A stretch of DNA of 7,478 bases. It comes from Thermomicrobiales bacterium. GTDB lineage: Bacteria > Chloroflexota > Chloroflexia > Thermomicrobiales > UBA6265. Positions 1 through 5,817 of the stretch are shown piece by piece (position 1 is the first letter of the stretch; the number at the start of each line of letters is the position of its first letter). Location of the stretch: positions 1 to 7,478 of the forward strand of contig JAICRA010000066.1 in NCBI GenBank assembly GCA_025937615.1, read 5' to 3'. Position numbers and translations under genes: made by a program. Below the pieces are notes generated by a model that worked only from the letters and a program-made list of their open reading frames with translations, had not been told where the DNA came from and made no database searches.

Positions 1-1
1 C

Positions 2-394
2 TGGGGCGGCATCTCCGGTTGTCAGTCGTTACTGACGTCGCTCCTCAGCGAGGGCCAAATCGAGCATGAGATTCCGTTGCCATCGCTCGCGTCCATGGTG
101 TCCAGGACCCCCGCGAGCCGCCTCCGGATCGCCGCGAAAGGCCGCGTCGCCGCGGGATACGATGCCGACCTCGTCCTGGTCGATCTGCGCGAACGATTCA
201 CGCTAAGCGATCACGATTTGCAGTACCGACACAAGCAGAGCCCGTTCGCCGGCATGACGTTCGCTACACGACCGATGCGGACGATCCTCCGCGGGCAAAC
301 CGTGGCCATCGATGGGAGGACTGTCGGCCCACCTCGCGGCCGCCTGGTGACACCTGGCATGCCTGTCCCTGTACCTTTACAGGCGAGTAAGTGA
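2..394 (+). CDS. allB: Allantoinase, C-terminal part (5' end outside window)
   Basis: Allantoinase is a cytosolic amidohydrolase that opens the hydantoin ring of allantoin to give allantoate, in the urate/allantoin branch of purine breakdown. The frame is open from base 2, so the gene begins upstream; about 130 residues remain, roughly the last quarter of a ~450-residue enzyme. The visible part starts WGGISGCQSLL, matching the WGGIAGCQS segment I recall from E. coli AllB. It continues with KGRVAAGYDADLVLVDL, the usual amidohydrolase C-terminal 'KGRIAPGxDADLV' strand, then LQYRHKQSPFAG and the closing MRTILRGQTV, both AllB/dihydroorotase-like. The metal-binding residues lie in the missing part. 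The stop is TGA at 392-394, and the dehydrogenase genes follow after 39 bases in the same direction, which supports a purine role. A related hydantoinase or dihydroorotase is the main alternative, but the WGG and YRHK segments favour allantoinase. Confidence 0.85.
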   Translation, partial: WGGISGCQSLLTSLLSEGQIEHEIPLPSLASMVSRTPASRLRIAAKGRVAAGYDADLVLVDLRERFTLSDHDLQYRHKQSPFAGMTFATRPMRTILRGQTVAIDGRTVGPPRGRLVTPGMPVPVPLQASK

Positions 395-410
395 GCGACG
401 CGCGTCGCTC
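393..410. promoter_or_regulatory. 18-base perfect palindrome at the allB stop
   Basis: GAGCGACGCGCGTCGCTC is identical to its reverse complement. It starts inside the allantoinase stop codon and ends 23 bases before the ATG of the FAD/FeS subunit gene. It could be an operator for a dimeric regulator, or in RNA a short GC-rich hairpin between the two cistrons. No T-run follows, so an intrinsic terminator is unlikely. In GC-rich DNA such a palindrome is not proof of function. Confidence 0.35.
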
Positions 411-433
411 GCGCTGTAACAGGGTCCGTTTCG

Positions 434-1849
434 ATGTGGCAGCAGTACTTTCAACCACAAGGGCTGAACGAGGCGCTCGCCCTCCTGGCGCACTACGGTG
501 AGGGCGCGCGGATCGTGGCCGGCGGCACCGACGTCATCGTCGAGCTCTCTCGCGGCTTCCGGCCGACGTTGACCCTGATCGACATCACCGCGCTCCCCGG
601 TCTCCGCCGTATCAGCTTGAACGACGGGATCATCTCGCTCGGGGCGCTGACGACGCACAACGACGTCGTCGCCTCGCCGCTCTGCCGTCAACGCGCGTTG
701 CCACTTGCCCAGGCCTGCTGGGAGGTAGGGGCGCCGCAGATCCGCACCCGAGGCACTATCGCGGGCAATCTCATTACCGCGTCGCCAGCCAACGACACGA
801 TCACGCCGCTCGTGGCGCTCGACGCCGAGGTCGTGTTGATCAGTGCCGGCGGCGAGCGGGTCTTGCGGCTGAGTGATTTCTATCTCGGGGTGCGGCGAAC
901 CGCGCTCGCCTCAGACGAGCTCCTTCGCGAGATTCGCTTCCCGGCTTTGCACGAGAATCAGCGCGGTCGCTTCGTCAAGCTCGGGCTACGGCGAGCGCAG
1001 GCGATCTCGGTTATCGACGCGGCGGTCGTGCTGACCTGCGACGGAGCCAAGGTGACCGAGGCGAGGATCGCGCTCGGTTCACTCGCGCCCACCATCGTCC
1101 GCGCCGCAACGGCCGAGGATTTCCTCGCCGGCAAGGCGTTGGCGCCAGAGGTCTGCTCCGAGGCGGCGACGCTAGCTTGCGCGGCCGTGGCGCCAATCGA
1201 TGACATACGCGGTACTGCCGCCTACCGCCTGCAAACGCTCGACAACCTTCTCGCCCGCACCCTGGAGGAGCTGGGCCGAGACGACCGGTCGACCAGCGTC
1301 CCCGACGACCCCGTACTCCTTGACACGAACCCGGCCGAGCTGGACCGGCTCTCACCGCGGGGAGAGCCTTTCGCGGGAGCGATCAAGACGCGTATCAATG
1401 GCCAGCCGATGGAACTGCGGACATCGATGGGCTGCACGCTCCTCGACGCCTTGCGGGAAGAAGCCGGGCTCACCGGCACCAAGGAGGGGTGCGCCGAAGG
1501 GGAATGCGGCGCCTGCACCGTCTGGCTCGATGGCCAGGCCGTAATGGCCTGCCTCGTTCCCGCGCCACAGGCGCACAACGCGGAAGTGGTCACCATCGAG
1601 GGTCTGGCGGCACATCACGCTAATGGTCAGAACGGTCTCCATCCACTGCAGCAGACCTTCATCGATCGCGGCGCGGTGCAATGCGGCTACTGCATCCCGG
1701 GCATGCTGATGGCCGGCGCCAAGCTCCTGGACGAGCGACCGGCCCCCGACTTGCCGGCGATCGAGACGGCACTCAGCGGCAATATCTGCCGCTGCACCGG
1801 CTACCGCAAGATCTTTGACGCCGTTCAGGCCGCCGGGACCTTCTCGTGA
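434..1849 (+). CDS. Xanthine dehydrogenase-type FAD subunit fused to [2Fe-2S] subunit
   Basis: This 471-residue electron-transfer subunit of a molybdenum hydroxylase would carry electrons from the Mo site through two [2Fe-2S] clusters to FAD. The N-terminal ~280 residues are a CoxM-like FAD domain, with VAGGTD at 28-33 and TRGTIAGN at 105-112, both FAD-contacting motifs of the family, followed by the C-terminal flavoprotein domain to about L280. A polar linker of ~35 residues leads to a CoxS-like ferredoxin domain starting near A316. Plant-type cluster ligands are C353, C358, C361 and C373; the second cluster has C417-G-Y-C420 and C452-R-C454. All eight cysteines are present, so the protein looks functional. 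The order FAD then FeS is the reverse of XdhA and eukaryotic enzymes. The ATG at 434 gives the standard family N-terminus; AGGG at 421-424 is a weak ribosome site. Its last four bases (GTGA, 1846-1849) overlap the start of the Mo subunit gene, implying translational coupling. The exact substrate cannot be fixed from this subunit. Confidence 0.92.
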   Translation: MWQQYFQPQGLNEALALLAHYGEGARIVAGGTDVIVELSRGFRPTLTLIDITALPGLRRISLNDGIISLGALTTHNDVVASPLCRQRALPLAQACWEVGAPQIRTRGTIAGNLITASPANDTITPLVALDAEVVLISAGGERVLRLSDFYLGVRRTALASDELLREIRFPALHENQRGRFVKLGLRRAQAISVIDAAVVLTCDGAKVTEARIALGSLAPTIVRAATAEDFLAGKALAPEVCSEAATLACAAVAPIDDIRGTAAYRLQTLDNLLARTLEELGRDDRSTSVPDDPVLLDTNPAELDRLSPRGEPFAGAIKTRINGQPMELRTSMGCTLLDALREEAGLTGTKEGCAEGECGACTVWLDGQAVMACLVPAPQAHNAEVVTIEGLAAHHANGQNGLHPLQQTFIDRGAVQCGYCIPGMLMAGAKLLDERPAPDLPAIETALSGNICRCTGYRKIFDAVQAAGTFS

Positions 1850-4059
1850 CGCGCACGAGTGTGATCGGGCAGCCCCTGCCACGACATGACGCGCTCTCCA
1901 AGGTCACCGGCGCCGCGCGCTACCCGGGTGATCTCCTGAGCGCCGACACATTGCACTTGAAGGTCGTTTTCGCGGGGCGGCCCCATGCCCGGATCGAGCG
2001 AATCGACACGTCCGCGGCGCTTGCCGCACCGGGCGTCGTCACCGTCTTGACGGCCGCCGATGTGCCCTACAACGCCTTTGGGTTGATCGACCATGACCAG
2101 CCGGTTCTCTGCGCGGATCGCGTCCGCTTCGCCGGGGACAAGGTTGCCGTCGTCGTGGCCGAGACGAACGACGCGGCCGAGACAGCGGCGCGGCTGGTAG
2201 CGGTGACGTACGAGGACCTCCCCGCGGTGACCGATCCGCGAGACGCACTGGCTCCCGACGCGCCGCACGTCCATGAGACGCGCGGCTCGAACCTGTTGAC
2301 ACGCATTCCGATTCGGAAAGGCGATGTCGAGGCGGGGTTCGAGGAGGCGGACGTCGTGCTCGACGGCGAGTTCACGACGTCCTGGTAGGAGCATGCGTTC
2401 CTGCAACCCGAGGCCGGCATTGCCTACGTTGACGAGGGGGGGCGGGTCATCATCGAGACCGCCGGGCAATGGCTGCATGAGGATCGCAAGCAGATCGCCC
2501 AGATGCTGGGCCTACCGGAAGAGCAGGTCGTCGTCCGTTACGCGGCCATCGGCGGCGCGTTCGGCGGACGCGAGGACCTTTCGGTGCAACACCTCCTCGC
2601 GCTGGCTGCTTGGAAGCTGCAACGGCGGGTCGGCATTGTCTGGAGTCGCGAGGAATCGATCATTGCCCACCACAAGCGACACCCCTTCCGCATCGGTTGC
2701 CGCTGGGGCGTGACATGCGATGGGCGCATCACCGCCGTGCAAGCCGAGATCCTCGCCGACGGTGGCGCCTACGCCTCGACCAGTGCCGAGGTGACGAAGG
2801 TTGCCACGCTCTTCGCCTCTGGCGTCTACGAGATTCCCAACATCGCGGTCGAGGGCAAGGTCGTTTACACGAACAACATCCCCTCCGGGGCGTTTCGTGG
2901 GTTCGGCGCGCCGCAGGCGCAGTTCGCCGCCGAGATCATGGTCACCCGCCTCGCCGACGCCATCGGGATGGATCCCATCGAGCTCCGGCGCCGGAACATT
3001 TATCGCGAAGGCAGCATCGAGCCCACCCAGCAGCCGCTACCGCCTGGGGTGAGCGCGTTGCCCGTGCTGGAGCGCTGTGCGGAGGAGGCCCAATCCCGCT
3101 TCGGCGCCTTGCGTCTCGCCGGCAGGGCCGACGCGACCCGACCCTGGATGCGGCGCGGCGTTGGCATTGCCACGGGAATGAAGAACCTCGGATACTCCTT
3201 CGGCTATCCCGAGCAATCGACCGCAACCGTCGAAGTCCGAGGCCGCGGTGAAGTCGAAAACGCGGTAGTCCGCGTCGGCGCCGCCGACGTCGGCCAGGGC
3301 GCGCACCTGGCACTGCGCCAGATCGCCTCGGAAGTCCTCGGTCTTCCGCTCGATCGCATCGAGATGATCACCGACGACTCTTCCGAGGCGCCGAACGCCG
3401 GCAGTGCCTCTGCATCGCGGCTGACGTTGATGGCCGGTCGAGCCGTGCACGACGCCGCCGCGAAGGCACTCGAACACTACCGCGCCAGCGATGACGAGCG
3501 CGTCGAGGCGACCGTCCAGTTCCGCCCCGCGGCCACGACGATGCTCTCGGAAGACGACGGGTCCGGTATCCCGAACTATTGCTACGGCTACGCGGCCCAG
3601 GCGGTCGAGGTCGAGGTCAACACGCTGACTGGCCAGGTGCGGGTCACCCGTATCATCAGCGTTCATGACGTGGGGCGGGCGGTGAACATGCAGCAGGTCG
3701 AGGGTCAGATCGAGGGCTGCCTGGCCCAGGCTGTCGGCTACGCACTGCTCGAGGAGCTGAAGACGCGGGACGGCATCATCCTCACCCCACACCTCAGCAC
3801 CTACCTCCTTCCGACCGCGCTTGACATGCCGGACGAGATCGTGCCGGTCGTGCTGGAGCTGGCGGACACGCAAGGTCCCTTCGGCGCGCGCGGAGTCGCC
3901 GAGATGCCGCTCGTGCCGTTCTTGCCGGCGGTTGCCGCGGCCATCCACGACGCGGTTGGTGTCTGGCTCACCGAGCAGCCGTTCACCCCTGAGCGAGTGC
4001 TGGCGGCGCTCTCTGCGTCGGACCGGGTCGCCGGATCAGGCGCCGCGGTCAATGGTTGA
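1846..4059 (+). pseudogene. Xanthine dehydrogenase-type Mo-cofactor subunit, interrupted by one in-frame TAG
   Basis: This is the catalytic large subunit that binds molybdopterin cytosine dinucleotide and hydroxylates the purine. It starts GTG at 1846 in a 4-base overlap with the preceding gene (MTRTSVIGQPLPRHDALSKV, the family N-terminus). The frame runs to TGA at 4057-4059, about 737 codons, close to the usual 750-780. Codon 181 is TAG; the same frame resumes at once with EHAFLQPEAGIAY, a core conserved segment, so nothing is missing except that residue. Counting the stop as 181: hammerhead domain ~16-125, GGAFGGRED 236-244, AFRGFGAPQ 349-357, DVGQGAH 481-487, GARGVAEMP with E686. E243, R351 and E686 match, from memory, the purine-binding and catalytic residues Glu232, Arg310 and Glu730 of Rhodobacter XDH, favouring a purine substrate. 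As written, translation ends after 180 residues without an active site; the next in-frame ATG (2503) has no well-spaced ribosome site. It could be a recent pseudogene, a sequence error or a readthrough case; an error or very recent mutation seems most likely. Confidence 0.85.
2386..2388 (+). other. In-frame amber (TAG) codon inside the Mo subunit gene
   Basis: The context is TGG-TAG-GAG-CAT, encoding TTSW-stop-EHAFLQPE. Family members commonly carry Gln before EHA here, as far as I recall, and CAG to TAG is one C-to-T change. No other stop occurs in the 556 codons that follow, and the frame is not shifted. TAG is the genuine stop of two nearby genes (4542-4544 and 7404-7406), so general reassignment of TAG is not supported. 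Confidence 0.9.
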
Positions 4060-4113
4060 AGTCCGTGAACGCGGTCATCTTCTCGTTTTTGGCAAGAATC
4101 GGTCATCACTGGG

Positions 4114-4120
4114 AAGGGAG
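4114..4120 (+). promoter_or_regulatory. Ribosome binding site deciding the DUF3830 start
   Basis: AAGGGAG lies 7 bases before the TTG at 4128. It supports that TTG over the upstream TTG at 4056, which overlaps the previous stop and has no comparable site. Confidence 0.6.
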
Positions 4121-4127
4121 CATTCGC

Positions 4128-4544
4128 TTGAGCCAGCTGTTGCGGATCACCGCGGGGCCGTATGAATTCGTGGGCCGCCTGGAAGAAGCGGCCGCGCCAA
4201 AAACCTGCGCCGCGTTCCTGCAGCGCTTGCCCTTCCGGAACCAACTGATCCACGTCCGCTGGAGCGGCGAATCGGCTTGGATTCCACTGGGTGACTTCGA
4301 TTTCGGTATCGGTTTCGAGAACGCCACCAGCTATCCCGCCCCGGGACAGGTGCTCCTCTATCCCGGAGGCTACAGCGAGACCGAGGTCCTCTTTCCTTAC
4401 GGGGCCTGCTGTTTCGCCTCGAAGATGGGCCAACTTGCCGGAAACCATTTCCTGACGATCGTCGAGGGGAATGAAACCCTGGCCGCTATCGGCACCATGT
4501 GCCTCTGGAAAGGCGCGCAGGACATCCTCTTCGAGCACGCCTAG
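4128..4544 (+). CDS. DUF3830 family protein (cyclophilin-like fold)
   Basis: This 138-residue protein has no known enzymatic role. Its sequence matches the DUF3830 family from memory: MSQLLRITAGPYEF at the start, EAAAPKTCAAFLQRLPF at ~19-35 (a cyclophilin-like 'APKTCxxF' helix), IHVRWSGESAWIPLGD, then LLYPGGYSETEVLFPYG and QLAGNHFLTIVEG. No signal peptide or membrane segment is visible, so it should be cytosolic. The frame is open back to a TTG at 4056, but the 24 extra residues are not family-like, whereas the TTG at 4128 follows AAGGGAG by 7 bases and gives the normal N-terminus. The gene lies 68 bases after the dehydrogenase and 92 before the BMP-protein gene. Members of this family are, as I recall, often beside purine, pyrimidine or hydantoin degradation genes, so an accessory role in that pathway is a fair guess. 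A prolyl isomerase activity should not be assumed. The stop is TAG. Confidence 0.82.
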   Translation: MSQLLRITAGPYEFVGRLEEAAAPKTCAAFLQRLPFRNQLIHVRWSGESAWIPLGDFDFGIGFENATSYPAPGQVLLYPGGYSETEVLFPYGACCFASKMGQLAGNHFLTIVEGNETLAAIGTMCLWKGAQDILFEHA

Positions 4545-4563
4545 CGCGAGTGAAGGTGCGAGG

Positions 4564-4572
4564 TGCAATAAT
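4564..4572 (+). promoter_or_regulatory. Candidate extended -10 promoter for the transporter genes
   Basis: TGCAATAAT matches the extended -10 consensus TGnTATAAT at all but one defined position and stands out in GC-rich surroundings. No convincing -35 box is seen near 4542-4550. A start near 4579 would leave about 58 bases of leader before the ATG at 4637. This would allow the transporter to be transcribed apart from the enzyme genes. It is a motif match only. Confidence 0.3.
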
Positions 4573-4623
4573 GCGTGCGCTTCTTAATGCCGTGCCGTCG
4601 CGATCTGAAACTCAGCAGTCACG

Positions 4624-4629
4624 AAGGAG
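4624..4629 (+). promoter_or_regulatory. Ribosome binding site of the BMP protein gene
   Basis: AAGGAG ends 7 bases before the ATG at 4637. It is the strongest ribosome site in the window and fixes the start, ruling out in-frame starts upstream such as 4499 or 4571. Confidence 0.75.
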
Positions 4630-4636
4630 AATCCGT

Positions 4637-5752
4637 ATGGTCCGGCGCTGTCTTGTCGTTGCGCTCTCCGTGCTGTTCTTGCTCGGGGGGCTCGTCACCT
4701 CAGGGGCCGGTGTCAACGCGCAGGACGCCACACCAGCCGGCGAGCCGATCAAGGTCGGCTTCGTCTACGTCGGCCCGGTCGGTGATCTTGGCTGGACCTA
4801 CGCCCACGATCAGGGACGACTCGCGCTCGAAGAAGCGCTCCCGAACGTCGAGACCGGCTACCAGGAGAACGTCCCCGAGAACCCGGCCGACGCCGAGCGG
4901 GTGATTCGCCAGTTCGCTCAAGACGGCTACGACGTCATCTTTACGACTTCGTTCGGGTACATGGACCCGACGATCAACGTCGCCCAGGACTTCCCCGATA
5001 CGACGTTCATCCATATCTCCGGGTTCAAGACGGCAGACAATGTCGGCACCGGGTTCGGGAAGATCGAGGAACCGCGCTTCGTCTCGGGACAGTTGGCCGG
5101 AGCAATGACCGAGGCGAACCAGATCGGCTACGTCGCGGCCTTCCCGATCCCGGAAGTCATCCGCGGCATCAACGCTTTCACTCTTGGCGTGCGCGAGGCC
5201 AACCCTGAAGCGACGGTAAGAGTAGTCTGGACCAACACCTGGTTCGATCCGGCCAAGGAGCGGGCAGCGGCCGAGGCCCTCCTCGACGGTGGCGCGGATG
5301 TAATCGCCCAGCACCAGGACACCGCCGGCCCGCAGCAGGCGGCTGAAGATCGTGGTGTTTATGGCGTTGGCTATAACGCTGACATGTCGCCGCTCGCACC
5401 AGACGCCGTCTTGACTTCGGCGATCTGGAATTGGGGTCCGTTCTACATCGACATCGTCGAGAGCGTCATGAACGGCACCTGGGAGTCGGAGCAGTACTGG
5501 GGCAGCTGGCAGGATGGGGTCGTCGACATGGCCCCGGTCGCGGACTTCGTCCCGGAAGAGATCCGCACCACGATCGAGGACGAGGTCGCCCGCTTCAAGA
5601 GCGGCGAAGAGAACATCTACACCATCTTTACCGGTCCGATCGCAGACCAAACAGGTGAGATCCGTGTCCCTGAAGGGCAGTCCATGACCGACGAAGAGCT
5701 CCTCAGCATGGACTGGTTCGTCGAGGGTGTCGAGGGCGAAATTCCGAGCTAA
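4637..5752 (+). CDS. BMP/PnrA family ABC transporter substrate-binding protein
   Basis: This 371-residue exported protein would capture a purine nucleoside or base and deliver it to the membrane permease. Residues 1-28 form a signal peptide: MVRRC, a hydrophobic run VVALSVLFLLGGLV, and a V-N-A site before Q29. There is no lipobox; C5 is too early. After a short AQDATPAGE linker the BMP fold begins (IKVGFVYVGPVGDLGWTYAH at 38-57; GDLGWTYAHDQG is the ligand-lobe motif of this subfamily). It continues with NPADAERVIRQFAQDGYDVI, FPDTTFIHISG, QIGYVAAFPIPEVIRGINAF, NTWFDPAKERAAAEALLDGG and YGVGYNADM, all characteristic. The ATG at 4637 is chosen because it has the AAGGAG site and begins directly with the signal peptide. 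It lies 92 bases after the DUF3830 gene, with a possible promoter between. The ATPase gene follows 46 bases downstream. BMP proteins known to me bind purine nucleosides; the enzymes nearby suggest a purine-type ligand, but the ligand is not proven. Confidence 0.92.
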   Translation: MVRRCLVVALSVLFLLGGLVTSGAGVNAQDATPAGEPIKVGFVYVGPVGDLGWTYAHDQGRLALEEALPNVETGYQENVPENPADAERVIRQFAQDGYDVIFTTSFGYMDPTINVAQDFPDTTFIHISGFKTADNVGTGFGKIEEPRFVSGQLAGAMTEANQIGYVAAFPIPEVIRGINAFTLGVREANPEATVRVVWTNTWFDPAKERAAAEALLDGGADVIAQHQDTAGPQQAAEDRGVYGVGYNADMSPLAPDAVLTSAIWNWGPFYIDIVESVMNGTWESEQYWGSWQDGVVDMAPVADFVPEEIRTTIEDEVARFKSGEENIYTIFTGPIADQTGEIRVPEGQSMTDEELLSMDWFVEGVEGEIPS

Positions 5753-5758
5753 CGCTTC

Positions 5759-5794
5759 GGGTGATGGGTAACAGGTATCGGGTGTTAGGGTAAC
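5759..5794 (+). repeat. Tandem GGGTNNN heptamers, plus strand
   Basis: Reading from 5759 the units are GGGTGAT, GGGTAAC, AGGTATC, GGGTGTT, one extra A, then GGGTAAC. They fill most of the 46-base gap after the BMP gene. The last unit, with its preceding A, supplies the AGGG (5787-5790) that is the only ribosome-site candidate for the ATPase, 8 bases before its ATG. Confidence 0.8.
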
Positions 5795-5817
5795 GAAGAT
5801 GACCCTATCAGCTTCGT
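5793..5817 (+). other. Possible RNA hairpin holding the ATPase start codon in its loop
   Basis: ACGAAG (5793-5798) can pair with CTTCGT (5812-5817), leaving the ATG at 5799 as the first bases of a 13-base loop. An outer 11-base perfect inverted repeat, GGGTGATGGGT (5759-5769) with ACCCATCACCC (5836-5846), could close a larger structure around it. The pairing is read from the sequence; a regulatory role is inference. Confidence 0.4.

Noticed and set aside
395..433. Purine riboswitch or intrinsic terminator in the gap after allantoinase
   Set aside because: Thirty-nine bases is too short for a riboswitch, and the palindrome has no following T-run.
2386..2388. TAG as a pyrrolysine codon or a reassigned sense codon
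   Set aside because: Xanthine dehydrogenases are not known to contain pyrrolysine, no pyl genes are visible, and TAG ends two neighbouring genes at the normal protein end.
2503..4059. A separate gene starting at ATG 2503
   Set aside because: It would lack conserved residues 182-219, which are plainly encoded just upstream in the same frame, and the nearest GAGG (2479-2482) is 20 bases away, too far for a normal ribosome site.
4056..4127. TTG at 4056 (4-base overlap with the dehydrogenase stop) as the DUF3830 start
   Set aside because: The extra 24 residues do not look like the family N-terminus, and a better ribosome site precedes the TTG at 4128.
4499..4636. N-terminal extension of the BMP protein from upstream in-frame starts
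   Set aside because: It would bury the signal peptide 46 residues inside the protein and overlap the DUF3830 gene. The AAGGAG site points to 4637.
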